From positions 2,422,501-2,486,500 of the forward strand of contig JAOTON010001669.1 of NCBI GenBank assembly GCA_034440635.1: a stretch of 64,000 nucleotides of DNA. The letters are read 5' to 3'. Within the stretch, counting starts at the first letter, position 1. Each line of letters opens with the position of its first letter. Made by a program: the position numbers and the translations under genes. Below the pieces are notes generated by a model that saw nothing but the letters and a program-made list of their open reading frames with translations, did no database searches and was not told the origin of the DNA. Of the stretch, positions 44,215 to 55,099 are shown one piece after another. The DNA comes from Lepas anatifera (taxonomy: Eukaryota > Arthropoda > Thecostraca > Lepadidae).

Positions 44215-45747
44215 TGAACTGCATTAACTCGTGACACAAGATATGATTAGGCTTATATGCGTTGCCGTGAAATCGGGCACTTGGGGGTCAAGGTTTCTCG
44301 ATAGTGGGGGGGGGGCAAAGGCTACGGGAAGCTCAGATGCCATAACGACGAGAGGGGCGCCGCTTTTTGGTGATGTGATACCTCCCACCATCCTCTGAGG
44401 TGGAAGGTAACTTTTTATTAGGCGCCGGGGCATAAAGCGGGAGTGCTGAGGCTCGATCGGGGAAAGGGCTGTGCTCTTCTGTCGTTCCCTAAATCTGCCT
44501 CTGATGTTTCAGTTTTCAGACATAGATCAGTAACGAAGTGAGATGGGTTTCCAATGAGATGGAGGGTGGGGAGGTGTCAGTCTCCCCTCAGCCATTTCAT
44601 CACAATGACTCAATAGCGTAGGTCTACTGTCCACTGCAGCTCAATGTTGTAGAACTAAACATTTAGACAGAATTAGAACTTCTTCTGAATTCGAGTCCGA
44701 CAGGCATACAGCCTCATTCTGCAGGCGATGCCAGGTGGATCCAGGCTTGCGAAGACCCCGTCCCCAAGATTGAGCACGCGGACCCTGCAACGAGGCGGCC
44801 GGTGCGCAGGGAACGTGCGCGATTGTATCACTGCCGCCGTCCCCCGGCGTCTCTCCTGCCCCGCCTTCTCATTCGCCGCCTTGTCACAGCAGTGTGATAC
44901 AGACAATGGAGAAAACAGGAACATTGCGCATTCGACCCACAACTGCGAACTTCCCAGAAAAGAGGATGTGTTCTGTAATTGTGTAATTAAGAGGAGGCCA
45001 TAACAACGAGCGTTAAGCCCCGTTGGCTCGCCATTACCATAATTGCGATGAAAAATAGCCAGATGAGCGTCGAGGATAGTGTTCTTTCAGACGCACGCCG
45101 TAGTTAACTACCAATTAAAAACAATAGCACCATCAGGTAGCTCACAACTTGGAAGCCTGCGTCAAATTATGACCTGCCCTGGTAGTTATGGTGGCAAAAC
45201 GCGGCATTACGTCCAACGACTATCCTAAACCCTTCAGAAATGCACGCCCCAGTGACGTTAGAGGGCCGGCTGTCCCCACCGCACGACCCTCTGTCTGTCG
45301 TGCCGAGCCGGTGGTGGCGGCCTGGGTCGGGGTCTGCGGCGTCACGGGCCCAGCCGGCGTCACGGACCCCGTGACGCTCGTGACGCGCCTGTCACGCCGC
45401 GTAGAGCGGGGAGCATACCAGCTGAGGTTCCGAGCGCTGGTGCTGGAGCCTGCAGCGTCACAGCCAGGCTCCTGAGGACCCGATACAGCATTCCACTGTT
45501 GGCCTCTCGCTCAAGAGAATGTTCCTCCTGTCGAGAAGGATCATCAGGTCCTACTGGGTTATTGGGAGCCATAGATCTGGTATTGGACGATGCTAGCTGA
45601 AGGTTTGCCATGGGGCTAGACTGGACCCGAGTTTTGAGTTCAGCGAGGTAAGAGCTCTCAGTTTTTTTCTGTTGATGTACCTCGGCTTGGAACCGCAATG
45701 TTTTTTTTTACCGAAGTCTCTAAAACTGTAGTGCACGCCAGTACATG
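44215..45747. other. Intronic, no exon recognised; one GC-rich block
   Basis: 45240-45480 is GC-rich with open frames on both strands (95 and 112 residues), neither of which I can assign. 44730-44900 is similar. Alternative or unrecognised exons cannot be excluded. Confidence 0.4.
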
Positions 45748-45957
45748 TACCCCACCAGTGCTTCAGAATGGCTCTCCAGTGACGCAGCTGCGACCGCCGG
45801 TCCCAATGCTCAGAACCCAGTTGTCAATGACCCGTAGTTTATACCGTGCCACGTTTATTCTGTTTCCGGTGTTGTTTCTCGTCACTCTCACCTCCCAGAG
45901 CCACCAACATGTTCACTGTTCTCTACGCTGGACAGGGGTGACCCAGATTCTCTGTTT
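45748..45957 (+). repeat. Dispersed repeat, inverted partner at 53808-54020
   Basis: CCCCACCAGTGCTTCAGAA, GTGACGCAGCTGCGACC, GCCACGTTTATTCTGTTTCC and CCCAGATTCTCTG recur, in reverse orientation, at 53808-54020. The translation shared by both (PPVLQNGSPVTQLRP) is a repeat product. The two copies bracket the LINE. Confidence 0.8.
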
Positions 45958-47044
45958 GCGATAAAGCCGGAGTCTTGCCCTGCAGCAGCCGCAGAACGGC
46001 GTCCTTTGTTCCACGCCGCCGCATACTTCTGTCCGCCTCAGGTCTACTGCGAGGGCCACTACCCGTTTGAGGGAAAGGATAAATCTGGCCACCAGTGTGA
46101 TCCTTCAGTCCGACGCTTCAACATGAGGCCCTTGTATCTTCTTCTTATAGTTCTGTATAAGAAGTAGTACAATATAGTACAAAATGCCCTTTAGTTCTGT
46201 TGGGCCAGCGAGAAGCTTCGCTCTGTTGCTGGGATAGGTCAAGATACCTTTACCTAAAGGGAGATACGCGAAAAATTATTATTGTGGTTTCTTGTTATTT
46301 GAAAAATCCTGATTACGAATCTGTTAATTATTTTTGTATCTTCGGAAAAATTTTTGGGAGGCCACTCACTTATTATCGAAACAGGTTAACAGTTCCGATA
46401 AAATGCTGAAACCTTCACCCATCACTTACTTTTCGAAAACTATTTAAAGTTAAAAAGTAATGTTTTTTGTAATAAAAATGTCTGTTCTCCTGTATTTGTA
46501 TTTGAATTAATTTTACAAAGCCTTTAAAAATACAAAATGAATTAGTTTGCCCTAAAAACAGAAAAAAAACATAATTACTCAAGTCTTCAGCCGTTTCGAA
46601 CCTCGGGTTTTGAGTCGTTTTCTGCTTCAGCCCCAGGATGACAAAACTTTTGCGTCAGAAAGGTCACGTGACCCTCCCCCTATGAGGTGGCTGTACGTTC
46701 TGATTGGTCAATTGTGATTTCTTTAAAGTCCTATATTTTTGTTTTGATATTATTTTTGACTGTAACTTTTTTAAAATAACTTTTTGTTGAATAGTTTTAA
46801 ACTTTCAAGTCACTGTCTGGGAAAAATGCGACCGGTTTTTAAGAGAATTTGATAGCCTTAGCCAGGGTACGTCATATACATCGATAAGAGGTGTACCGGT
46901 AAAGTCGTCTAGAAATGTTGACTTTGAGAGCAATTTTAAGGCATTTGCAGGCCGAATTCGCAAAAATGAGAATAGGACTTCTGAAACAACTTTTTGTGAC
47001 CTTTTAATCTAGTCAATAAATTTATTCCGCGTATCCCCCTTTAA
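45958..47044. other. AT-rich intron sequence, nothing recognised
   Basis: Low-complexity A/T stretches from 46400 to 46600. No repeat partner or exon seen. Confidence 0.5.
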
Positions 47045-47342
47045 AGGTACGTTCAAGATGGATTCCTCCACGCCAGAGTGACGTCACATGGGCTTGGAGG
47101 AATTCCTTCACCGTTGGTTCATGTGTCAAATTGCCGCTAATGGCACTGCCTGCTTAGGAATTTGTGAGAACACACGGTAATCATGTTTATCCCAAATGCG
47201 ATAAATAAGCATTTCACCTTCGATTCTGGGTCCCTTTTTGCAAAACTTTGGACATTGAATCATTTATTTTTCCCATGTTATATGCCGCGAGGTGTGATGT
47301 CACATCCGGTGATCGGCGCTTGCTGTTGGAGGGGGCTGGGAT
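47045..47342 (-). repeat. Dispersed repeat with CRE-containing hairpin (copy 2)
   Basis: Reverse complement of 33715-34016. The hairpin arms are ATTCCTCCACGCC (47062-47074) and GGCTTGGAGGAAT (47091-47103), with one mismatch. The loop again contains TGACGTCA. Confidence 0.8.
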
Positions 47343-47989
47343 AGGTAGCGCGAAAGACGTGCCACAAAACTGTCACTGACTACCAGCAGCATGACTACGT
47401 CCTGGTCTGAAGCCAAAACTGAGAGCTCTGGAGCTATGCAGTACAAGATACATTGATCAAGTATGCGGATCATGTTTCCAATGCAGTACAATAAAAAATA
47501 ACAGTGGGTGCGCGCGCATGTGCACGCTGTTCGATAAAGTCTTTCGGCATAAGAGACTTAATGGGGCTGACTAATTTTGTGAATTAATATACCACAGCTC
47601 CCTGGGTGGTTACTATCCGTTTTAATTCGGAAAAATGCGATGCTGCATTTTTTGATGTTCCTGGAGTATGTTGGGTGCAACTGCAAAAATGTGTATCGTA
47701 CATTCGCGTCTATAGTGTTACCGGTACAATATCAAAAATATTAAGGCCGGTGACCAGTATACCAAAATATCTATGATACATTTGCGTTTAAAGTGTTAAC
47801 AGTACAGTACAAACATGATTCAGACCGGTGACCAGCATGCAACTGTGTGAATGAGAAGCAAGTGGGGCCTTATTGTTGCAATCAAAATTGAAAGGGATAG
47901 GTAACCCTGACAGGTAAAGACATCCAGGTAAACACAGTAAGCAGAATCACTCGCACTCTTGCAGTTACGTTGCAGTCAAGCAATTGGGA

Positions 47990-48662
47990 TCGAGGCCGCC
48001 GCGAAGCGATGGAAATCTGCGAGCAAGGCGAGCAGACCTGAGTCCTGGCCAACGTGGGCGCAACTTGCCACGCAGGGTAGGAGTGCCGCAGGCCTGCCCG
48101 CTGAATCGACAAATGCCTAGGTAAAGTTCGAATATATCCGGTCACCTTATCTAAGCTACCTTCTGGGAGCCAAAACCTACCTACCAAAGCTAAAGTGCAC
48201 TGAGCGGCACAGAATGGACACGGATAGGCACTGCGGCACAGTATAGACACAGGATAGGCATTGCGGCACAGTTTCACTGCAGGACACGCATTGCGGAACA
48301 GTTTCGCTGCAGGAAACGCATTGCGGTACACTTTCACTGCAGGAAACACATTGTGGTGCAGCATGCCTCTAGTTAAGTGCAGAGCAAAGGAATTAAAAGG
48401 ATAAGTGGGACGAGCGGCTTATTGGGTCACGTGACCCAGTGAACTTAAAGGCTATTCCCACTTAGAAATATATAAATTTTCTTGAATGGGCTTCGGCGAT
48501 CCAAAGACAAGCCACCGCGAGGCGGTGGAAGTCTGCGAGCAAGGCGAGCAGACCCGCGTCCTGAGGAGAGCGCGGCGAAGCCGCAGCCGACGAAGGCGAT
48601 CCTTGCCCCGAAGGGTAGGAGCGCGGCAGGCTTGCCCGCTGAATCGAGACATGGTTAGGTAA
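47990..48662 (+). repeat. Direct repeat pair (~140 bp) around a 30-bp minisatellite
   Basis: 47990-48125 and 48515-48662 share TCTGCGAGCAAGGCGAGCAG, AGGGTAGGAGTGCCGCAGG-like and CTTGCCCGCTGAATCGA words. The second copy contains strong small hairpins (GCGCGGCGAAGCCGC). Between them, about 48190-48370 is a 30-bp tandem repeat (CATTGCGGCACAGTTTCACT, then GCAGGACACG), about five units. Confidence 0.8.
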
Positions 48663-49296
48663 GGATTTTACAGCCAAACTGGTGCGACCGCGCCATTGCG
48701 TCGGGCTCAAAATGTAGGTCTGACTTTGAAAGCCCACAACTCGAAAAGTTATCGACCGATTTTAAAAACTTCTTCACCAGTCGATGCGCTCATCAATTTC
48801 CTCTTACGCCGACCCTATTTAATTCGTGACGCGCCCAATGGGACAATCTCGCAACGCGAGACGTTCCGTCTAATTGAGTGCATAATTTATAGAGTTTATA
48901 CACATGCATAAACCTCATGGCTGCAAGTGAAGCAGGAGTCAACGAATCAAACGAACAGTGTCAATGTGGTCTACTACAAACCAAGAGTGTAGAAGTGATT
49001 TCAGATTTGCTTCTACTAATAAAAGAATAAGATTACAATAGAAACAAGGCAATATAAATGTATGTGCACGCAAGTGCAACGTATTTTCCCTGCAGCCAAG
49101 CATCATCTTTTAACCTGCGTAGCTTCCTTGGCTCAATGAATAGGTACTTAGAAGCTTGGTTTCCGAAATGTGTGCGTGAGGGGAAAACTCCGTTTCTGGG
49201 GCATATTGTACATATTTGTTTCCCGGCCCGTCAGCCGAGGCTGAAAACTGTTCTGTACGGCTGTTGTGCTCCGTTTATTTGAGCAGTGTAGGTACC
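48663..49296. other. Intron sequence, nothing recognised
   Basis: No exon, tandem or inverted repeat was recognised. Confidence 0.5.
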
Positions 49297-49517
49297 CATT
49301 GGCGGATCCAGGAGTAACTTTTGAAGGGGCCAAACCAACGTATTGAGGGGGCTAAATTGAGCAAAAAGTGCAAAAACATAGTATTTTTAAAGAAAATGGC
49401 TAAAATTTGGTCCTTTGGGGCGGGCAAAATACTATTAGGCTTTCGATACTATTTAGATACTATGTTAGGCTTTGGAGGGGACCACGGTCCATTTGGCCCC
49501 CCTTGGCTTCGCCAGTG
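49297..49517. mobile_element. hAT-type MITE, about 221 bp, worn duplication
   Basis: It starts CCATTGGCGGATCCAGGAG and ends CCTTGGCTTCGCCAGTG, imperfect inverses. The flanks (TAGGTACC and AGCGTACC) match at only five of eight positions, so the duplication is doubtful. The interior is rich in GGGGCTAAA/GGGCCAAA words. Confidence 0.55.
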
Positions 49518-50035
49518 AGCGTACCATAACATTGGTTATTTAATATTTCCAAATTCATTATAGTTTATTGAATTAAGGACAGAAGCCGAGCCCACTGTCA
49601 CTCACCCGAGTTATCCGGACTGACAAGTTAGTGACAACTTTGCCGTTAATTAGCTCCATGACTTGGAGATAGCACAAAGAAAGGGTATGTATTAATGCCT
49701 TTTAATAACTGCCTTTTAATAACTGCCTTTTAATAAATCTAGGAGGGCGCCACCATCGCCCCGTGTGGTCCACTGCTGTGTCGCTCCTCGTTTTTGGGGC
49801 TTTTCTCGGATATTATGGTATCTCTCCGCGGTACTATATGGTGATAACACTTCAGCAACATTTGCTTACCATCAGTCAGCGGCAGTCCCTCGTTAGCAGT
49901 GTACGCTCCCAGTATTAGGCTTTTAGCGCTGGGTTGCGTTTGAAGGGTGTACCCGTGTCCGCCATGATTGCGAGGAGTCTTTTTCCACCGTATCGGCAGC
50001 TAAGTGAGCCCGAGTCTGATGTGCTCCGGTCGCCA
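49518..50035. other. Upstream of the LINE frame; possibly its 5' UTR
   Basis: A 14-base word GCCTTTTAATAACT occurs three times in tandem at about 49697-49738. The LINE's true 5' end cannot be fixed from one copy. Confidence 0.4.
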
Positions 50036-50105
50036 GTGGTGGTAGCCGAGTGGTTTGAGGCACATTTAGTGTCAGGACGGGCCGGGTTCAAATCTCAAGC
50101 AGTGA
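50036..50105 (+). repeat. tRNA-like unit just upstream of the LINE frame
   Basis: TAGCCGAGTGG (A-box-like, 50043-50053) and GGTTCAAATCT (B-box-like, 50085-50095) are 42 bases apart, the spacing of a tRNA. The acceptor stem and most of the T stem do not pair, so this is not a working tRNA. It could be a SINE fragment or an internal Pol III promoter-like part of the element's 5' UTR. Confidence 0.45.
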
Positions 50106-50160
50106 CTTTTACGTCCTGAGCCATACCGGACACTCGAGACCCGAAGAATAATCGCAACAA

Positions 50161-50640
50161 ATGGGGATATCAAGACCTCGGATTGAGATCAGGCTGCAGA
50201 GGAAGAGCTGGCGATTCATGTTCATAGCCGGTGTTCTGGTGTTATTATTGACGACGCATGAGGATGTCATCCAAGCTCCTCGAAAATTTCATCCACCAGC
50301 CAGACTACGAACTCGGGATGGCTTCGGGCGAGCACCCAGATTCCTGCACACAAGAATCGGAAACGACACCAAAGGCGTCTCCACGTTTAACATCACGAGA
50401 CTCGTTTTATCTGGTGACGTAGAAATAAATCCCGGGCCTGTCGCTCATCACCATGGTTCACCAGCCCGTCCCAGAGAACAGCAAGGTGCAGAAGCCAGCG
50501 GCATTAGTCTATTGGCTCAAAATGTCCGTAGTATAAAAAACAAGCTGGGCGATCTCCGTGCATGCTCTCCCGAGTTACAAAAAACACGATATCATCATCT
50601 GGACAGAGACGTGGTTGAACGACAGCGTCGACACTGCTGA
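50161..50640 (+). CDS. LINE N-terminus: hydrophobic segment, 2A-like motif, endonuclease start
   Basis: A 159-residue frame. Residues 19-32 (RFMFIAGVLVLLLTT) form a hydrophobic segment that could act as a signal peptide. Residues 77-93 (NITRLVLSGDVEINPGP) end in the 2A consensus D-V/I-E-x-N-P-G-P. 2A peptides make the ribosome skip the Gly-Pro bond, here between residues 92 and 93, and are known at the N-terminus of some CR1-like LINEs. After it, SLLAQNVRSIKNKLGDLR is the first motif of an APE endonuclease (catalytic Asn region). The frame then loses homology near 50555, and the endonuclease continues in the next frame at 50558. The tail after about residue 132 is a frameshift product. Confidence 0.85.
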   Translation: MGISRPRIEIRLQRKSWRFMFIAGVLVLLLTTHEDVIQAPRKFHPPARLRTRDGFGRAPRFLHTRIGNDTKGVSTFNITRLVLSGDVEINPGPVAHHHGSPARPREQQGAEASGISLLAQNVRSIKNKLGDLRACSPELQKTRYHHLDRDVVERQRRHC

Positions 50641-53365
50641 GATTCAAACGGCACTCCCAGAGCATGTCTGGCACCGCCGTGACAGACCGACCTTCGCGGG
50701 AGGTGTGGCTTGTGCTGCCAGATCGAACCTGTGCCCTGAACGGCGTGAGGACCTGGAGGTGGCCGGCACAGAGACATTGGTACTGGAACTCAAAACAATG
50801 CCTACATCCCTTGTATGCGCTGTGTACTGTCCACCTGGTGACTCGGCTGTGTTGACCCGCACGGTTCAAATGATGCAGTGTTTGAGTACAAAATATCCGG
50901 GCAGGCCATTGTTTGTTGTTGGTGATTTTAACGTTCCGGAAGTGAAGTGGTGTTTAGATGGAGACTCGCATCAGACGCGACCCATCTTCGCGCGGATGTT
51001 GCAGCGAGCCACCTGCTTGGTCGATGGAATGGATGCTGCAGGTCTGAAACAACATGTATCGGAACCCACTAGAGTTGATAATTTTTTGGATCTAGTTTTT
51101 TCTAATTGTTTCCGTGTCGAGGCCGTCGTAAGAGCCGGAGTTTTTTCTTCTGACCACGATGAAATTTCATGTAGACTCTTTGTTCAGCCTCGCAGTAACC
51201 CCGTCATAAATCGTGTAACAGCCCTAAATTATAGGAGGGCAGACTTCGACGGGCTGAGAAGATCTTTGGCATTAGTGCCATGGAATATGATGGAAAACTT
51301 ACATATAGATGACGCTGTGAACATGTTTTACGATATACTGGACGCTGCCATACGTGATCATGTTCCGACAGTGGTGCTGCGTCGCAAATTTCCTCCGTGG
51401 TTTGACGCTGATGTCCGGCAGGCTTTGCGTGAAAAGGAGGCCGCTTTTAAACGCAAGAAGCATAACAGAACACCAGACCTCGAGAGGGATTTCCGGGAGA
51501 AACGTAGATATTTTAAAGATGTTTCGTGCAGAAAGTATTTTAGCTATATCAAAGGTATGATTGGGGACTTCAAGTCGAATCCTAAACGTTTTTGGTCTTT
51601 TTTAAAATGTACCAAGGGCACGAAAAGCCAGCTCTCTGTACTTTTAGATGGCGACAGAGTGTTGAATAGTGATGTCGAGCGGGCGAATCTGCTAAATATG
51701 ACATTCGCAAATAGGTTTACTGATCCCACCGTACAGGATTATCCTGAAGCACCCATTTACGACCTGAGCTCACTCAATCACTTTGTGATTACTGAACCAT
51801 GTGTTCGCAACTCATTGAATACTCTCCAAGTGCATAAGGCCTGTGGGCCTGATAACATTAGTGCACGAATTATAAAGGAGTGCAGTGAGCAGCTGTCGGT
51901 CCCGTTGACTATACTTTTTAGGATGTCAGTGTCTCAAGGTGTCTTTCCGAGCAGATGGGCGGAGGCTAACATCGTGCCCATTCACAAAAAGGGGTCTAGA
52001 AAATTACCTTCAAATTATCGTTCCGTCTCACTCACCTCGCTGTTTGGCAAACTTCTCGAACGGTGCGTATGTGACGTACTTCTTTCTCACGTGCAGCCAG
52101 TCCTGACTCCAAAACAACATGGTTTTGTCCCACGCCGATCATGTGACTCAAATTTAGCTTGCCTTTTAAAAACGGCGTGGGAGTCAATATCATTAGGCCA
52201 TCAAACTGACGTTATCTATACGGACTATTCAGCGGCGTTCCAGAGCGTCAATCACAAACTTCTTATTCACAAATTGAAAAACTCTTACCAAATCTCAGGT
52301 GCGGCCCTGGAATGGCTTTCATCATATTTAGGAAATCGTAAGCAACGCGTTATTGTGAACGGAAAATGTTCTGATTGGGTCCATGTACGCTCTGGAACTC
52401 CGGAAGGTGGAATTATCTCGCCTCTCCTCTTCGCCCTGTACATAAACGATCTTCCAGACAAAATTAAGACTAATTGTCTCTTATTTGCTGACGATGTAAA
52501 ATTATACAACAAAATTACTTCGCAACACGACATTGAGCTCCTTCAGGACGATCTAACATCTTTAGCTGCATGGTCTGCACTTTGGAAGCTTCAACTCAAT
52601 CCAGCCAAATGTAAATCGTTCACTGTGTCATTGAAACGAAAGCCTATTCCAACCACATACAAAATCCAAAACTCTACTCTAGAGAAAGTCTGTGCAATCC
52701 GGGACCTTGGAGTGTGGTTTGATTCTAAATTGACGTTTGTAGAACACCTGAATCACATTGTTAGTAAGGCGAACAGGGCACTAGGTCTGATGATTCGGTC
52801 TCTTCAGGTTGGCCATTCAGAGGGGAGAGCGAGACGGAAGTTGAAACCCGAACCAATCATGGCGGCTTATTTTGGCAACATTCGATCAATTATGGAGTTT
52901 GGCTGCGTAATTTGGGGTGGGGCTGCCAAGACCCATCTTGATAGACTGGACAAAATTCAGCATAAATTCTTGATTTGGCTCGCGTCAAGCTCAACGAAAA
53001 GCTCACCATCATTTGTGTACCATGATCTTTTGGCTACGTTCAAAATAAACACTCTGGCTAATCGACGACTACAATATGATATCCTTTTCGCACACAAAAT
53101 TATCTCCGGAAAAATAGACTCCGCCTTTCTGCTCGGTAATTTCCCTTTTCATGTCCCAGGAAGGAACACAAGGGCAATGTTCGGTAGTATGCTGCATGTT
53201 CCATTTGGAAGGGTAGAAACTGTGAGGCGTGGATTGTTTTGTCGCTCAACCACTAATTTTAACTCGTATCTGACGGCATGTCCACTTTCCGACCCTTTTA
53301 GATTTTCATTTGGTCAGTTTAGAGCACAGGTTCGTTTATATATTAAGTCGTTGCCTGCGAGTTGA
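50558..53365 (+). CDS. LINE polyprotein: APE endonuclease and reverse transcriptase
   Basis: 935 residues from the first ATG in this frame; the true start is upstream, across a frameshift. Endonuclease motifs: TETWLND (catalytic Glu, residues 16-22), GDFN (122-125), LDLVF (177-181), SSDHDE (197-202). Reverse transcriptase: YRSVSLTSLFGKLLER (487-502), KQHGFVPRRS (519-528), motif A YTDYSAAFQSV (554-564), GTPEGGIISPLLF (613-625), catalytic FADD (643-646), then a C-terminal domain to about 930. Three usually conserved positions differ: YRPVS reads YRSVS, AFD reads AFQ, and PQG reads PEG. The catalytic Asp residues are present. Nicking and target-primed reverse transcription would be its job. Confidence 0.92.
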   Translation: MHALPSYKKHDIIIWTETWLNDSVDTAEIQTALPEHVWHRRDRPTFAGGVACAARSNLCPERREDLEVAGTETLVLELKTMPTSLVCAVYCPPGDSAVLTRTVQMMQCLSTKYPGRPLFVVGDFNVPEVKWCLDGDSHQTRPIFARMLQRATCLVDGMDAAGLKQHVSEPTRVDNFLDLVFSNCFRVEAVVRAGVFSSDHDEISCRLFVQPRSNPVINRVTALNYRRADFDGLRRSLALVPWNMMENLHIDDAVNMFYDILDAAIRDHVPTVVLRRKFPPWFDADVRQALREKEAAFKRKKHNRTPDLERDFREKRRYFKDVSCRKYFSYIKGMIGDFKSNPKRFWSFLKCTKGTKSQLSVLLDGDRVLNSDVERANLLNMTFANRFTDPTVQDYPEAPIYDLSSLNHFVITEPCVRNSLNTLQVHKACGPDNISARIIKECSEQLSVPLTILFRMSVSQGVFPSRWAEANIVPIHKKGSRKLPSNYRSVSLTSLFGKLLERCVCDVLLSHVQPVLTPKQHGFVPRRSCDSNLACLLKTAWESISLGHQTDVIYTDYSAAFQSVNHKLLIHKLKNSYQISGAALEWLSSYLGNRKQRVIVNGKCSDWVHVRSGTPEGGIISPLLFALYINDLPDKIKTNCLLFADDVKLYNKITSQHDIELLQDDLTSLAAWSALWKLQLNPAKCKSFTVSLKRKPIPTTYKIQNSTLEKVCAIRDLGVWFDSKLTFVEHLNHIVSKANRALGLMIRSLQVGHSEGRARRKLKPEPIMAAYFGNIRSIMEFGCVIWGGAAKTHLDRLDKIQHKFLIWLASSSTKSSPSFVYHDLLATFKINTLANRRLQYDILFAHKIISGKIDSAFLLGNFPFHVPGRNTRAMFGSMLHVPFGRVETVRRGLFCRSTTNFNSYLTACPLSDPFRFSFGQFRAQVRLYIKSLPAS

Positions 53366-53596
53366 ACAAAGTGAACTTTTTAACTCTTTGATATTCTTAT
53401 GTTTACTGTTTTAAGTGCATATTTTAGTCAGCTCGCAATGTGATCGTTGTTTGTAGTTTGTTGGCTCCTCATTTTTACCTGTAGTTGTATGTGACCTGTT
53501 TACCGTGACCATGTTTTATGATTCCTGACTTGAGCTCTTATTGGGGTATGACCCTGTTGCTCATATAGCACTAATAAATAAATAAATAATAAATAA

Positions 53597-54020
53597 CCTT
53601 GTGTCTTACTGATAAACTGATCACTGCTTGCTTCGTGCTTTACTTCAGCGCTTAGGGCGGTAAATATTAATGGTCATTACGGGAGAATCCATACATTTGC
53701 TAATGTTGCTATCGCAGTCCAGCCCAAATCGAGGCTGATGAGGTCTTGTGTGTGTTAACTATGATTGGAATCTCAGCGAGCTATGTGTGGAATATGTTGC
53801 AACTTAACAGAGAATCTGAGGTACCCTTGTCCGCCGTAGTGTGAGTATAGTGAACACGTTGGTGGCTCTGTGAGAGGTGGGAGTGACGAGAAACAACACC
53901 GGAAACACAATAAACGTGGCACGGTACAAATTACGGGCCCTTGACAGCTGGGTTCTGAGAATTGGGACCGGGGTCGCAGCTGCGTCACTGGAGAGCCGTT
54001 CTGAAGCACTGGTGGGGTCA
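53597..54020 (-). repeat. Dispersed repeat, inverted partner of 45748-45957
   Basis: Homology covers 53808-54020 on the minus strand. Just outside, GGAATCTCAGCGAGC (about 53767) recurs at about 58918, which suggests a third, worn copy near 58740-58940. 53597-53807 is otherwise featureless flank. Confidence 0.75.
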
Positions 54021-55099
54021 GGGGTGTGGACTTGCGAACATCGTTAGGGGTGCCCAAAGTTGAGGAAGGAAAATTTAAATGACCACCGTATGAAAGGAGA
54101 TAGCATAATATTATCTTTTTTAGCCATCACACAGTCATTTTGAATCCTGAAAATGATGAACACTAAAGCTTAAACTGCATTTTGACACTAACTTGATATT
54201 TCATCCCGGGTGCCCGGACAGCCCAAAAGAGATATAAGTTTACAGCTCATGGTACCGCTCATTAAAATCCACGCAACAGCCCACTACTGCTTTGTTTAGA
54301 GGCCGTTCAGCTACCGTTTCCACCGACAAGTGCCGTGCTGTAAAGATTTCACAATTCGATTTTAAACATTTTGAGCAAACTAAAAAAACAGCATTTAAAA
54401 AAAACTGTTAACGCACGAAATACTTGAATTAACGCTGCTTGGTGTTTCATTATTGTCCTCTCCCATCCTCGTCACAAAATTCTAGAACGCTGTATTGTTT
54501 CGGTCAGTACGGAAATTATCAACACCTGCCAACAAAAGAATTTACTTCGCTAGGATTCGCTCTTTCAATGCTTGACATTACTTGTGAAGTCACCCACTGC
54601 CTCAATTCCACCAAATTAGGTACAATGCAAATGCTGAGAGTTGAACGTCTTGTCCTAACAACGGTACATAACTTTTTACAAATAATGATAATAATAAACA
54701 ATAACTAACTAGGAACGGCGACGTCACCCGGGAGATTAATGGTGGAGTTTTGTAGCATACACACCAATTTTACAGGCCTAAAGATAGAAGATCGGACAAT
54801 CACGATTAGCTTCTGAAGATCACGTGCACAGTAGCTTCTGGCTGCCTGGAGGCCGAGTGGCGGCGACATCGAAAGATTGTGGCAACTGGTAGGGGAATGG
54901 CGTGTGTTAAAGGAATTCAGTGATGTTCATGTCATTAGAATATACATACTCATCAGTTGATTCCCTGGGGCATCTTGTGTTTTGCCTTGGAGCCTCCTTG
55001 TTCACACGATTAGAACTACTTATTTCTCCGCCTCAAATTGTCATTTTAGTATTTTATACTTCTAGAGTTGCATACGCACAAACTGTCAGATAGGCGTGT
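54021..55099. other. Intron sequence, nothing recognised
   Basis: No exon-like frame and no repeat with a partner in the window was seen. Confidence 0.5.

Larger units (their letters stand above)
50161..53596 (+). mobile_element. APE-type non-LTR retrotransposon (Jockey/CR1 group)
   Basis: A LINE in the sense orientation of the MANSC gene's first intron. It encodes an N-terminal segment with a 2A-like motif, an APE-type endonuclease and a reverse transcriptase. The 3' UTR of about 200 bases ends in an AATA/AAAT tail at 53572-53596, as in CR1/L2/Jockey-type elements. The 5' boundary is unknown; about 400 bases of possible 5' UTR precede the first ATG. One frameshift splits the endonuclease, so this copy is probably not autonomous. 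Confidence 0.9.

Noticed and set aside
45188..45475. 95-residue GC-rich frame
   Set aside because: Equally long frames exist on the other strand and no motif is recognised; kept only as an unassigned GC-rich block.
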